Shown: positions 26,921-35,653, counted from the stretch's first letter. The stretch: DNA of 64,000 bases from Streptomyces sp. 1331.2 (GCF_900199205.1 NZ_OBMJ01000003.1:1-64000), one strand, 5' to 3'. Notes: generated by a model not told the origin, from the letters alone. Numbers and translations: made by a program.

Positions 26921-27552
26921 CTCCTCGCCGAGGAACTGGCCGTTCGCGACGACCGCCGCTTCCGCCAGGGCCTGCGACTGTCGAAGCTGCCCCACCACAA
27001 GACCCTGGACGACTACGACTTCTCCTTCCAGCCCGAGCTCGACCCGCGCAAGGTCAAGGACCTGGCCACGCTGTCGTTCGTCGAGGCCAAGGCGAACGCC
27101 GCCCAGCCGGGGCCGCCGTCGGCAAAACCCACTTGGCCGTCGCCCTGGCGGTCGCCGCTTGCCGGGCCGGCTACTCGATCTACTTCACCAGCCTCGACGA
27201 CATGGTCCGACACCTCAAGGCCGCCGAGGCCGCCGGGCGCCTGACCAGCAAGCTCCGCACCTACCTGCGGCCGAGCGTCCTCGTGGTCGACGAGGTGGGA
27301 TACCAGCCCCTTGAACGCGCCGAGGCGAACCTGGTCTTCCAGGTGATCTCCAAGCGGTATGAGAAGGGCTCGATCATCCTGACCTCGAACAAGACCTTCA
27401 GCGGATGGGGCCAGGTCTTCGGCGACGAGGTCCTCGCCACCGCCATCCTCGACCGGCTCCTGCACCACTGCGACGTCATCTCGATCAACGGCAACAGCTA
27501 CCGCCTCAAGAACCGCCTCCAGGCCATCGACCGAGACACCGACGTCGCCTGA
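26921..27552 (+). pseudogene. IS21 helper ATPase IstB, broken at Walker A
   Basis: The sequence begins with FLDLLLAEELAVRDDRRFRQ, continues LPHHKTLDDYDFSFQPELDP, then shifts within the P-loop (expected GPPGVGKTH; only VGKTHLAVALAVA is readable). It then gives SVLVVDEVGYQPLERAEANL (Walker B) and the family C-terminus ending at TGA 27552. IstB normally loads IstA on target DNA. Start codon and intact Walker A are missing. Confidence 0.75.
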
Positions 27553-27604
27553 GCGATTGCTCCGCCTCATCGAGGTTTCGCTGCTGCCAAGGGGCCCCAG
27601 GATG

Positions 27605-28051
27605 TCACTGGAGCACGGATGCCTCATCATCGCTCATGGCCTGGTAGACAGTCACCATCGCGGCCACAGCGTCGATTTCGATCGGTCCGGTAATCCTCAG
27701 CCAGACCAGTTCGGGTAGGTCCTCGGAGCGGTCGAGTCGGTCGACCGCCTCGGCTGGCCAGGCCAACGGCAGCTTCGGCAGATGGACGAGGGAGATCCCG
27801 TCGACGAAGGAAGTGGAGTCCAGGCCGGGGCCCCACGGGCGGACCGAGCGGAGATCTGACAGCGAGATCACTACATCGGGCTTCCACGGTCCCACGCGCA
27901 GCCACACGTCCAGCGTGTTGTCCTCGCGGTCCTCGTTGGACTCGTCCAACGAGATGCGCTCGATGAGGTAGCGAATGCAGGACTCCAGCCTCCGCGCCGC
28001 ATTCGTGCATCGGTTCTTGAAGGCGTCGAGTGCCGCGTGTTCGTCGACCAC
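27605..28051 (-). CDS. hypothetical protein, 148 aa
   Basis: A GTG start at 28051 opens an acidic protein with no membrane segments: AALDAFKNRCTNAARRLESC, DVWLRVGPWKPDVVISLSDL, LPELVWLRITGPIEIDAVAA. The alternating beta strands and a helical N-terminus look like a small globular domain. I do not recognise the family. Its acidic make-up and position among mobile remnants would fit an immunity-type protein, but nothing proves this. Confidence 0.6.
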   Translation of the reverse strand: MVDEHAALDAFKNRCTNAARRLESCIRYLIERISLDESNEDREDNTLDVWLRVGPWKPDVVISLSDLRSVRPWGPGLDSTSFVDGISLVHLPKLPLAWPAEAVDRLDRSEDLPELVWLRITGPIEIDAVAAMVTVYQAMSDDEASVLQ

Positions 28052-28308
28052 GGCACAAGATTACGGCGAGTGGAACGGTCCACAGGAGCACTCTTCAGAC
28101 ATCTGACCGATGAACTCCACCACCCCTTGGCTGCCCAAGCCGACCTATGCGGCGCCAACGCCGTTCACACCTCGTTGAGCTGAGTCAGTGGTGCACACAA
28201 GCCCGTACGCACTGGAGCACTCAGATCAGTACGCGGACACCTGCTGGTTCGCGATCACGGGGGCAAGTGTCGACAGAGGGTCGTTTGCCGACACTTCCGG
28301 GGGCGGCA

Positions 28309-28887
28309 TCAGTGCGCTGTGCCGTACCTGAGTCCGTCGAGGGTGAGGTCGAGGAGGCGTTCGGCCTGTTCGCGCTGTTCGGGCTTTCCTGAGGCGAGGG
28401 CGATGCCGGTGAGGGCGGCGAACATGTCGGCTGGGCTGATGTCCGATCGGATGCTGCCGGTGGCGGTCGCGGCGTCCAGGAGCGAGGTGAGGGCCGTCAT
28501 CATCAACTCCCGGCTGTGGGCGTAGGGGTTGACGCCGGAGTCGACGACGGCACGGAGAGCATCGGCCATCCCCAGTTTCGCGGTGGCGTAGTCGATGAAG
28601 CGCCCCATCCAGGCGCGAAGCGCCTCGCGTGGCGGCATGGCCACCAGGAGTTCGGGGGCCGCCTCGCACAGTCGGTTCAGTTCGTTGCGGTAGGCGGCCT
28701 CGATCAGGAGTTCCCGGGTCGGGAAGTTGCGGTAGAGCGTGCCCGTCCCGACTCCCGCCTCCTTGGCGATGTACTCCAGGTGTGCGTCCAGTCCCTGCTC
28801 CGCGAAGACGCGCACCGCGGTGGAGAGGATCTTCTCCCGGTTGCGCCGCGCATCGGCCCGCAGCGGCCGGCCGGTCTCTGTGGTCAT
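28309..28887 (-). CDS. TetR-family repressor
   Basis: The 192-residue protein begins MTTETGRPLRADARRNREKI and has the TetR helix-turn-helix (ILSTAVRVFAEQGLDAHLEY, GVGTGTLYRNFPTRELLIEA). A C-terminal ligand domain with LTSLLDAATATGSIRSDISP follows, matching the regulators next to short-chain dehydrogenases. It diverges from the SDR gene at 29028; two near-identical palindromes lie between. It likely represses both genes. Confidence 0.9.
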   Translation of the reverse strand: MTTETGRPLRADARRNREKILSTAVRVFAEQGLDAHLEYIAKEAGVGTGTLYRNFPTRELLIEAAYRNELNRLCEAAPELLVAMPPREALRAWMGRFIDYATAKLGMADALRAVVDSGVNPYAHSRELMMTALTSLLDAATATGSIRSDISPADMFAALTGIALASGKPEQREQAERLLDLTLDGLRYGTAH

Positions 28888-28914
28888 CGGAGGGCTCTTT
28901 CCTCGAAGAGTTGC

Positions 28915-28967
28915 TAAGTGGCGGCGCCTCCGCTTACCGTGCCGTAAGTGGCGGCGCCTCCACTTAC
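28915..28967. promoter_or_regulatory. two TetR-type operators, centres 30 bp apart
   Basis: Copy 1 (28915-28936) and copy 2 (28944-28967) share the core TAAGTGGCGGCGCCTCC. Copy 2 is palindromic over 24 bp with one mismatched pair (GTAAGTGG...CCACTTAC). Both lie in the divergent tetR-SDR intergenic region. Confidence 0.75.
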
Positions 28968-29027
28968 GTAGTTTAGGGCACACCCGCCTTCGTCCGCATG
29001 GTGCGGGCAAGCACATCAGAGGAGAAA

Positions 29028-29792
29028 ATGATGAGCCTCCCGCTCGAAGGCAAGGTCGCCGTGGTCACCGGTGGCGCGTCCGGTGTCGGCCTGGGGATCA
29101 CCCAGGAATTCGTGGACCAGGGCGCCCGCGTGGTCATCACCGACCTTCAGCAGGACCAGCTGGACGAGGCGGTCGCCAAGATCGGCCCGAACTCCTCGGG
29201 CATCGTGGCCGACGTCACCAAGCTTGCGGAGATGGAGGCGGCGTACCACGAGGTCATCGCACGCCACGGACACCTCGACGCGGTCGTGGCCAACGCCGGC
29301 ATCGGCGCGCATGCCCCGCTCGGCGCGATCACCGAGGAGCAGTTCGACCGGACCTTCAACGTCAACGCCAAGGGCGTCCTGTTCACCGTCCAGCCGGCGA
29401 TCGCGCTGCTGCCGCCCGGCGGCACGGTCGTCATCATCGGGTCGACCGCGTCCATCCAGCCCCCAGCAGGCATGGGCCTGTACGGCGGCTCCAAGGCCGC
29501 GGTGCGCGCCTTCATCCGGTCCTGGATCCAGGACATCAAGGGCACCGGCATCCGCATGAACGTCCTCAGCCCCGGTGCCGTGGACACCGAGTCCCTGCGC
29601 AGCGCCCTGGGCATGGCGCAGGGCGCCGACGCCGTTGCCGCCGCGGTCCGGACGATGGGCGAGGGCAACCCAACCGGGCGGATCGCCGACCCGCGCGAGA
29701 TCGGCAAGGCTGTGGCGTTCCTCTCCAGCGACGCCTCCAGCTTCATCACCGGCGTCGAGCTCTTCGCCGACGGCGGCATGGCGCAGGTCTGA
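29028..29792 (+). CDS. short-chain dehydrogenase/reductase (SDR)
   Basis: The 254-residue classical SDR has the cofactor motif VVTGGASGVGLG (residues 12-23), the NAG-like motif VVANAGIG, and a catalytic YGGSK (Tyr near 152, Lys near 156). SPGAVDTE and FLSSDASSFITGVELFADGG are near the end. It oxidises or reduces an unknown alcohol or ketone with NAD(P)(H). AGAGGAGAAA precedes ATG 29028; a second ATG follows at once. Its promoter region contains the paired operators of the divergent TetR. Confidence 0.9.
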   Translation: MMSLPLEGKVAVVTGGASGVGLGITQEFVDQGARVVITDLQQDQLDEAVAKIGPNSSGIVADVTKLAEMEAAYHEVIARHGHLDAVVANAGIGAHAPLGAITEEQFDRTFNVNAKGVLFTVQPAIALLPPGGTVVIIGSTASIQPPAGMGLYGGSKAAVRAFIRSWIQDIKGTGIRMNVLSPGAVDTESLRSALGMAQGADAVAAAVRTMGEGNPTGRIADPREIGKAVAFLSSDASSFITGVELFADGGMAQV

Positions 29793-29981
29793 GCAGAAGC
29801 GGCAAAGGCCCAGGTCAGAGATGCAACGCGAGGCCGTGTTGCCTCCCATGTCGCAACGGGCGATCCATGGTGGGAGGTGCGGGGCTGCATGCCTGGCTCT
29901 ATCGGCGAAGAACCGCAGCGCGTGAGGGCGCCACCGCCCCAGCTCCGCCCGTTGCGCCGAGGCCGGCTCGGGCCGCGTCCC

Positions 29982-30015
29982 GGGCGGGTCGGACACCACG
30001 GTGCCCGACCCGCCC
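29982..30015. terminator. 11-bp stem hairpin
   Basis: GGGCGGGTCGG (29982-29992) pairs with CCGACCCGCCC (30005-30015). It lies 190 bp after the SDR stop, with no other gene between. Confidence 0.45.
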
Positions 30016-30036
30016 TCGTACGAGACCCACCGCTGC

Positions 30037-30195
30037 CTACATCGTTTCCGCCGCGGTGTTCAGCTCGTTCCCGCTGACCTGGGCTGGGCGCAAGGCGATG
30101 TGCTGGCGGCTGTCGTCCGCGCGCACGTCCGGCACCTGCAACTCGGCGCGGTAGCCGCCCCAGCACCGGTCGGCGGCGTGGTCCGGGCCCGCCGG
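30037..30195 (-). pseudogene. C-terminal coding remnant
   Basis: A minus-strand frame reads ADRCWGGYRAELQVPDVRAD and DSRQHIALRPAQVSGNELNT before TAG at 30037. Its composition is protein-like, but it has no start codon or known family. It lies just downstream of the small secreted-protein gene, in a different frame. Possibly the tail of a truncated gene. Confidence 0.3.
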
Positions 30196-30196
30196 A

Positions 30197-30490
30197 TCAA
30201 CCGTGCTGCTCCGAGGCGAGGATGGTGTCGATCATGCGCTGCAGCAACGCGGCCAGGTAGCGCTTGTCGTTGGCGGCCTTGTGATCGCCGAGCTGGTCCA
30301 GCCGCATGGCCTCGTCGAGCAGCTCGTCGCGCTGGTGGAGCATCCTCACGACGTCCGCGCGGTGGTCGGTGGCGGCCGCGGCCGAGGCCGCGCCCGGCTG
30401 GACGGGGGCGGCCTGAGCGGGGGCGGCCGCGAGCAGGACACCACCGGCCAGGGCGGCGGTCAGGGCGATGGCGGGAAGACGATGGCGCAT
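30197..30490 (-). CDS. small secreted helical protein, 97 aa
   Basis: ATG 30490 is chosen because GAGGAG lies at the right distance; an upstream ATG overlaps that site. The signal peptide (MRHRLPAIALTAALAGGVLL, then AAAPAQA) is clear. The mature part is helical and charged (HRADVVRMLHQRDELLDEAM, AALLQRMIDTILASEQHG), with no Cys. Function unknown. Two inverted repeats 75-130 bp upstream could regulate it. Confidence 0.7.
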   Translation of the reverse strand: MRHRLPAIALTAALAGGVLLAAAPAQAAPVQPGAASAAAATDHRADVVRMLHQRDELLDEAMRLDQLGDHKAANDKRYLAALLQRMIDTILASEQHG

Positions 30491-30563
30491 TGAGCTTCTC
30501 CTCATTTTCGACGGTGCCTTCGGTTGGGCGCGGGAGTGACCCGGCCCGGGATCGATCAGAGAT

Positions 30564-30617
30564 GCGTGCCTTGAGCACGCTTCTGACTGTAGCAGGAAAA
30601 GCGTGCGTCGAGCACGC
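30564..30617. promoter_or_regulatory. two GCGTGC-N5-GCACGC operator-like sites
   Basis: Identical 6-bp arms occur at 30564-30580 (spacer CTTGA) and 30601-30617 (spacer GTCGA), centres 37 bp apart. They lie upstream of the minus-strand secreted protein (30490) and just before a truncated plus-strand reading frame (30629). This is a typical layout for an autoregulated divergent pair. Confidence 0.6.
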
Positions 30618-30628
30618 TAATGTGGGAC

Positions 30629-30709
30629 GTGAACAGCTCGACGGGACACGACATCGGAATCCCCATGAACCGCACCGACGCCGACCGGAATCTCGGCAGC
30701 GCCCGCTGA
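30629..30709 (+). pseudogene. truncated 5' end of a divergent gene
   Basis: GTG 30629, with a TAATGT -10-like box a few bases upstream, opens 26 codons (NSSTGHDIGIPMNRTDADRN) ending at TGA 30709. Replication-relaxation debris follows. It may be the start of a gene cut off by recombination; too short to classify. Confidence 0.25.
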
Positions 30710-30754
30710 GCACCCTGCCCATCTGAGGCCACGAGGCCGCCCCCGTCCCAGGCG

Positions 30755-30905
30755 TCGCGCGCCAGGTCCGCCACCCGCCACCTTCTGCTGCCGGTTCGCC
30801 GGAGCGACAGGTCCGGCGTCGGTGACGACCAGGGCGACGGGGGTAGCCGGGCCGGGTGTGGCCGGGGTAGGCGCGGCGAGCGAGGTGGTCGTCATCGAAA
30901 TGGCC
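30755..30905 (-). pseudogene. replication-relaxation fragment
   Basis: The minus strand reads HLARRAYPGHTRPGYP then, one base out of frame at a five-C run, VALVVTDAGP. These are the same motifs as in the larger remnant near 3.35 kb. About 50 codons survive. Confidence 0.55.
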
Positions 30906-31092
30906 TTCCATCAACAGCAGGCCGGATCCGGCGCGGTGGTCGGCCCCGGTACCCGGACCAGGGTGCCGCCGCCGACGCACACCACCCCCTTGTCCGCGGC
31001 CTGACCACACCCCTTGTCCGACCCCTCGACCAGCATGTTGTCGCGCGGATGCACACGGTGCGGTGCGGTGCGGGTCTACCAGCGGTACGGGT

Positions 31093-32484
31093 CTACCAGC
31101 GGTGAGGTGTCACCCGAGCGGGCTGGGTCTGTTCGTAGGCGTGGCCGACCCGCAGGAGTGTGGGCTCGTCGAGGGGGCGGCCGAGCAGCTGCATGCCGAC
31201 GGGCATGCCTGCCGCGTCCTGGCCGACCGGAACGGTCAGGGCGGGCACTCCGGTGATGTTGGCGGGGGCGCAAAGGCGCACGTAGGCGTCGGAGACGCTC
31301 TCGGCCGTGCCGTCGGGCCAGGTGACCGTCTCCTCGTCGGCCCCGACCGCGGGCATCGGGACGCTCGGGGCGGCGATCACGTCGACCTCCTCCAGCATCC
31401 GTGCCCACTCGGCGCGCATGAGCGTGCGGGAGCGTTGAGCGCGTACGTAGTCGCCGGCGCTCATCAACTCGCTTGCCTCCAGGAGGATGCGGACGTCCTC
31501 CTGGTACAGCTCGGGGACCGTGCGCAGGCTGCCTTCGTGGTAGGCGCCGGCCTCCGGCACCATCAGGCCCCACTGCGTGGCCTGGATGTAGCGGGTCATC
31601 GGGATGTCGACCTCGACGAGCCGCGCGCCCAGGGCCTCCAGCTGCCCGATGGCGTTCCGGACCGCGGTCTCCACCTGCGGGTGGACGTGGTCGAAGTAGT
31701 AGGTGCGCGGCACACCTATGCGCAGCCCCGTCAGGTCCGGGTCCGCACCGGGCCGGTAGTGCGCGGCGGGCACGGACAGCGAGGCGGGGTCGCGCGGATC
31801 GTGTCCGGCCAGCGTGGTCAGGACCAGGGCCGCGTCCTCGACGGTGCGGGTGATCGGGCCGACGTGGTCCAGCGACCAGGACAGGGAGGTGACGCCGTGA
31901 CGGGGGACGAGACCGTAGGTCGGCTTGAGGCCCACGACCCCGTTGAGCGCGGCGGGCACCCGGATCGACCCGCCGGTGTCGGTGCCCAGGGCGAAGGTCG
32001 CGGTGCCCGCCGCGACGGCGACCGCGGAGCCGCCGCTGGAGCCGCCGGCGACCCGGCCGCGGTCCCAGGCGTTGCGGGTCTGCGGGGTGGTCAGCCCGAA
32101 CGCGAACTCGTGGGTGTGGGTCTTCCCGAGCAGGATCGCGCCGTCTGCGCTCAGGCGCGCGGCGACCGTGCTGTCCGCCGTTGCATGGTGGCCGGCACGT
32201 ACGCGGGAGCTGGCGGTGGTGGCCATCCCGCTGACATCGATCAGGTCCTTGAGCGCCATCGGGATGCCGTGCAGCGGCCCCCGGTAACGCCCTTGCGCGG
32301 CTTCGTGTTCGGCCTCGCTCGCCGCCCGCCGCGCCTGCTCCGCGGCGACCGTGACGTAGGCGCCGAGGTGCGGCTCCACTTTCTCGATGCGATCGAGGAC
32401 GGAGTCGACCAGTTCGACGGGGGACAGTCGCCGGGCACGGATCGCGTCTGCGGCGGCGGCGAGGGAGAGCTCATACGGCTGCAT
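31093..32484 (-). CDS. amidase signature enzyme, AtzE-like
   Basis: The 463-residue enzyme carries the amidase-signature Ser-cisSer-Lys triad: Lys79 (GIPMALKDLID), Ser149 in VAGGSSGGSA, Ser173 in GTDTGGSIR. Further motifs are LNGVVGLKPTYGLVPRHGV and PVGMQLLGRP. It should hydrolyse a C-N amide bond. Its start overlaps the end of an AtzG-like gene by 14 bp, and GAGGAG precedes ATG. Together they resemble the AtzG/AtzE carboxybiuret-hydrolase pair of s-triazine catabolism. The substrate here is unknown. Confidence 0.9.
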   Translation of the reverse strand: MQPYELSLAAAADAIRARRLSPVELVDSVLDRIEKVEPHLGAYVTVAAEQARRAASEAEHEAAQGRYRGPLHGIPMALKDLIDVSGMATTASSRVRAGHHATADSTVAARLSADGAILLGKTHTHEFAFGLTTPQTRNAWDRGRVAGGSSGGSAVAVAAGTATFALGTDTGGSIRVPAALNGVVGLKPTYGLVPRHGVTSLSWSLDHVGPITRTVEDAALVLTTLAGHDPRDPASLSVPAAHYRPGADPDLTGLRIGVPRTYYFDHVHPQVETAVRNAIGQLEALGARLVEVDIPMTRYIQATQWGLMVPEAGAYHEGSLRTVPELYQEDVRILLEASELMSAGDYVRAQRSRTLMRAEWARMLEEVDVIAAPSVPMPAVGADEETVTWPDGTAESVSDAYVRLCAPANITGVPALTVPVGQDAAGMPVGMQLLGRPLDEPTLLRVGHAYEQTQPARVTPHRW

Positions 32485-32680
32485 CGTGGTGCTCCTCTGC
32501 GGCCCGGTAGGCGGCGGCGGGCGGGACGTCCGCGAAGTCCAGCTCGCGCAGGACCGCGACGACGCTGTGGATGTGGTTGGCGACCGCGGCGACCGCGGCA
32601 TGGCGTTCGGCGGGCAGCACCAGGCCGGCGCGGGCCGCCCAGCGGGCGGCCTCCGGTGGGGTGAGTTCGACGGCGGACAC
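32471..32680 (-). CDS. AtzG-like small amidase subunit (DUF4089)
   Basis: The 69-residue product from GTG 32680 (AGGGAG upstream) reads LTPPEAARWAARAGLVLPAE, NHIHSVVAVLRELDFADVPP. This is the AtzG/DUF4089 and GatC-like pattern of small proteins that stabilise amidases. Translational coupling by the 14-bp overlap with the amidase start fits a two-subunit enzyme. Confidence 0.75.
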   Translation of the reverse strand: MSAVELTPPEAARWAARAGLVLPAERHAAVAAVANHIHSVVAVLRELDFADVPPAAAYRAAEEHHDAAV

Positions 32681-32765
32681 GGATGCACTCCCTTTCGGTG
32701 GAGGTTGGAGTGGCGGAGTAACCGCCACCCTTCGAGGCTTGGGGATTCGTTGGCAGGTCGCGTGG

Positions 32766-33698
32766 TCAGGCCCCGGTGGCCGGGATTTCGACGCCCGGCT
32801 CGGCGAGCAGCCGGTAGCGGCCGTTCTCCCGGCGGACGGTGCCGGCCGTGGGCTGCGGGAAGTGGGTGCCCAGCAGCAGCGCGTCGGTGTCCGCCAGGGT
32901 GTCGAGGAGCCGGGCGCGGGTGCGGACGGCCCGGGCGGGGTCGGTGTCGACGCAGCTGTGGATGTGGGGGTGGGACAGCTGCACGGGGTGGTGGATGCTG
33001 TCGCCGCTGATCAGCGCCCGGCGGTCGCTGCCGCGCAGTTCGACAGCGACCTGCCCCGGCGTGTGGCCCGGGGCGGGGACCAGGAGGACGCCCGGCGCCA
33101 CCTCGCGTCCCTGGTCGGGCACGTCCACGGGGTCGTACTGTCCGGCGTCGCGGACGGGGTGGACGGAGTCGCGGAACATCTGGGTGCGGGCTTCGTCCAG
33201 GTCGGTGGCGGCCCAGTGGTCCCATTCGGTGCGGCTGGTGAGGTAGCGGGCGTTGGGGAAGGTGGGGATCCATTCCTCGCCGGCGAGGCGGGTGTTCCAG
33301 CCGACGTGGTCGGTGTGCAGGTGCGTGGTGATCACCAGGTCGACGGACTCGGGCGGGAAGCCGGCCGCCGTCAGCCGCTCCAGGAAGTCGGTGTCGAGAC
33401 CGTTCCAGGCCGGGTTGACGCGTGGCTTGGCGTTGCCGATGCCGGTGTCGACGACGATCCGCAGCCCACCCGCCTCCACCGCGAAGCTGTGGCTCGCCAG
33501 CCGCGGGACCTCGGCGTCGGCGAAGTCGGGGCGCAGCCAGGACGCCTCGTCCAGTACCTCCTTGGTGGCGGCCGGCAGCAGCCAGGGTCCGGTCTGCCGC
33601 GGCAGTTCGATCTCGTCGATGCGGCGTACGGCGATGTCGCCGAGGCTCCATCCCGTGCTCGCGAAGGGGGCGGCCTGACGGGGCGTGGCGGTGCTCAT
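32766..33698 (-). CDS. metallo-beta-lactamase-fold hydrolase
   Basis: The 310-residue protein has the zinc-binding motif HLHTDH (His126, His128, Asp130, His131), VVDTGIGN before it, a PAPGHTPGQ His and ISGDSIHH Asp, and a C-terminal THFPQPT. This is the AHL-lactonase/quorum-quenching or hydrolytic MBL group. It lies 85 bp upstream of the AtzG-like gene and 66 bp downstream of the MFS gene, all on one strand, so it probably acts in the same catabolic pathway. Confidence 0.9.
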   Translation of the reverse strand: MSTATPRQAAPFASTGWSLGDIAVRRIDEIELPRQTGPWLLPAATKEVLDEASWLRPDFADAEVPRLASHSFAVEAGGLRIVVDTGIGNAKPRVNPAWNGLDTDFLERLTAAGFPPESVDLVITTHLHTDHVGWNTRLAGEEWIPTFPNARYLTSRTEWDHWAATDLDEARTQMFRDSVHPVRDAGQYDPVDVPDQGREVAPGVLLVPAPGHTPGQVAVELRGSDRRALISGDSIHHPVQLSHPHIHSCVDTDPARAVRTRARLLDTLADTDALLLGTHFPQPTAGTVRRENGRYRLLAEPGVEIPATGA

Positions 33699-33764
33699 CG
33701 GTGGGTCCTTTCGGGCGGGCGGGGCTCTGCGGGAAGCGGGGCTCTGCGGGACGGCAGGGCTCGG

Positions 33765-34985
33765 TCAGGCGGTGCGCGGCTGGCGCAGGGCACGGACGAG
33801 GCCGGTCAGGGTCAGCAGGATGACCGTCACGGCGTAGAGCGAGACGGCGGTCGCCAGGCCGTACAGGTTGGTCAGCAGACCGGCGAGGACGGCGGGGACG
33901 CTCATGGCGAGGTAGCTGAGGACGTAGTAGGCAGCGAGCGTCCCGGCGCGTTCGCCCGGGGCGGCCGGGGGCAGCAGCAGGCGCAGGGCGCCTTGGGTGA
34001 CGGCGCCGAAGCCCGCGCCCGCCAGGGCGGTGCCGGCGAACAGCGCGGCCAGGCTGTGCAGGTGGGGGCCGCTGAGGGTCAGCAGGGCTCCGGGGATCAG
34101 GAGCGCGGTGCCGGCGAGGCTGACGGGGCGGGCGGGCAGCGTCCGGGCGGCGTGGGCGGCGAGCCCTGCCGCGGCCGTCAGGGTGAAGAAGACCAGGCCG
34201 CCGGTGGCGCTCGCGGCGTGCGGGGCGATGAGCCGGGCGAGCGAGGGGCCGAGGGAGGAATAGAAGCCGCCCAGCGCCCAGGCGGCGATGATGCCGGGCG
34301 CGACGAGCGCCATGGCCGGCCGGGAGGCCGGGGCGACGGTGACGGCGGGGCGCAGTGAGCGCAAGGCGCCGGAGTGGGGTCGGGCGGTCTCGGGGGTGAG
34401 CAGGACGGCGGCGGCCTGCGCGGTGAAGAGCAGGAGCAGCGGCAGGTAGACGGTGCGGGTAGGGGCGGGGGCGTACTGCACGAGGGCGGTGGCGGCCAGC
34501 ACGCCGGCCGCCATGCCGGCCACGGGAGTGATGCCGTTGGCGGCCGTGGCCCGGCCGGGGCGGTCGGGGTCCTCGAAGTCGAGCAGGGCGGCTCCGGCGG
34601 CGCTGGTGGCCGCGCCGGTGGCCAGGCCCTGCAGGATCCGGGCGGCGATCAGCGCCGGCACTCCCTGGGCGGTGGCGAAGACGGCCATCGCGAGGGCCTG
34701 TGCCAGCAGCGCCGCGGTGAGGACCGGGCGCCGGCCCAGGTGGTCCGAGAGCGTGCCCGCAGTCAGCAGTGCCACCAGCAGCGCCAGCGCGTAGGCGCTG
34801 AACACAACGGTCAGCGTCATGGCCGAGAAGTGCCACGCGGCCTGGTAGAGCGCATACAGCGGGGTCGGCGCGCTGGAGGCGGCCAGTAGGACGACCAGCA
34901 CCGAGGCGTGCAGCCGGAAGGCACCACGGCGGCCCAGCATGGGCAGGCGGCGGGGGCGGGACAGCAGGGCTGTGACGCTGGACAT
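33765..34985 (-). CDS. MFS transporter, 406 aa
   Basis: About 12 hydrophobic segments are visible, with the MFS motif A-like loop AGTLSDHLGRRPVL near residues 75-90 and symmetrical halves. It could import the substrate of the amidase/hydrolase genes or export a product. It is the first structural gene after the TetR gene. An inverted repeat (35016-35058) lies just upstream of its ATG. A 17-bp unit beginning GCGGGGCTCTGCGGGA is repeated after its stop (about 33718-33750). Confidence 0.88.
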   Translation of the reverse strand: MSSVTALLSRPRRLPMLGRRGAFRLHASVLVVLLAASSAPTPLYALYQAAWHFSAMTLTVVFSAYALALLVALLTAGTLSDHLGRRPVLTAALLAQALAMAVFATAQGVPALIAARILQGLATGAATSAAGAALLDFEDPDRPGRATAANGITPVAGMAAGVLAATALVQYAPAPTRTVYLPLLLLFTAQAAAVLLTPETARPHSGALRSLRPAVTVAPASRPAMALVAPGIIAAWALGGFYSSLGPSLARLIAPHAASATGGLVFFTLTAAAGLAAHAARTLPARPVSLAGTALLIPGALLTLSGPHLHSLAALFAGTALAGAGFGAVTQGALRLLLPPAAPGERAGTLAAYYVLSYLAMSVPAVLAGLLTNLYGLATAVSLYAVTVILLTLTGLVRALRQPRTA

Positions 34986-35015
34986 GGAAGCACCTCCGAG
35001 CCTTAAGGCGAATGC

Positions 35016-35058
35016 TTTGCGTTTAGCACTCTAGGCTCATGGGCTTCGAAAACGCAAA
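35016..35058. promoter_or_regulatory. inverted repeat TTTGCGTTT / AAACGCAAA
   Basis: Perfect 9-bp arms at 35016-35024 and 35050-35058 lie between the TetR stop and the MFS start, in a locally AT-rich stretch. They are candidate half-sites for the adjacent TetR controlling MFS, MBL, AtzG and amidase genes. Confidence 0.55.
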
Positions 35059-35068
35059 TACTTAGCTT

Positions 35069-35653
35069 TTACGTGTCGAGGGCGTGCGAAGACGCGACAC
35101 CGCCGAGCGCCGCCGCCACCAGGCTGGCGGTGTAGGCGTCGGACAGGTCCGAGGGGCGGAACAGGATCCGATACATCACAGGCGCGACGACGACATCCAG
35201 CAGGGTCTCCACGCCGGGCACGGCCTCCCCGCGCCCGGCCGCGCGCACGCCGATGACCTTCAACTGCTCGGCCGCGTAGTCTGAACACCGAACGGCGTTG
35301 CCCTGCTCAGGGTCACCCAGCAGGGCGTCGCGGATGTACGTGCGGCCCGCCGTCGAGGACATCTCCTCGGCGAACTGCACGGTCCAGGCCTCCAGGTCCG
35401 CCCGCAGGCTGCCGTGGTCGGCCGGCGGGGTGTCGGGGCGCAGCCGCTCGACGGCAACGTCGGACAGCAGTTCCCGCAGGTCCCCCCACCGCCGGTACAC
35501 GGTGGACGGCGTCACCCCGGCCCGGGCCGCGATCAGCGGCACCGTGAGCGCATCCCGCCCCACCTCCGCCTCCAGATCGCGGACGGCCTGGTGCACGGAC
35601 TGCTGGACGCGGGCGCTGCGCCCGCCGGGTCGTGTGGTCGCTCGGGCACTCAT
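35069..35653 (-). CDS. TetR-family regulator
   Basis: The 194-residue protein has an N-terminal HTH (ALTVPLIAARAGVTPSTVYR, RWGDLRELLSDVAVERL). It has the TetR C-terminal type seen in AcrR-like regulators (IRDALLGDPEQGNAVRCSDY, VMYRILFRPSDLSDAYTASL). It is the first gene of the minus-strand unit that continues with MFS, MBL, AtzG-like and amidase genes, and it probably represses them. Confidence 0.9.
   Translation of the reverse strand: MSARATTRPGGRSARVQQSVHQAVRDLEAEVGRDALTVPLIAARAGVTPSTVYRRWGDLRELLSDVAVERLRPDTPPADHGSLRADLEAWTVQFAEEMSSTAGRTYIRDALLGDPEQGNAVRCSDYAAEQLKVIGVRAAGRGEAVPGVETLLDVVVAPVMYRILFRPSDLSDAYTASLVAAALGGVASSHALDT

Larger units (their letters stand above)
26348..27552 (+). mobile_element. 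IS21-family remnant with internal deletion
   Basis: An istA 5' portion is followed without a gap by an istB lacking its start, so roughly 1 kb (most of the IstA DDE domain and the istA/istB junction) is deleted. Inverted repeats were not recognised. The element cannot transpose on its own. Confidence 0.75.

Noticed and set aside
31093..34836. 1247-codon minus-strand frame covering amidase, MBL and MFS loci
   Set aside because: Only the last 463 codons are amidase. The rest is antisense or out-of-frame to well-supported MBL and MFS genes, an effect of high GC in the third position.
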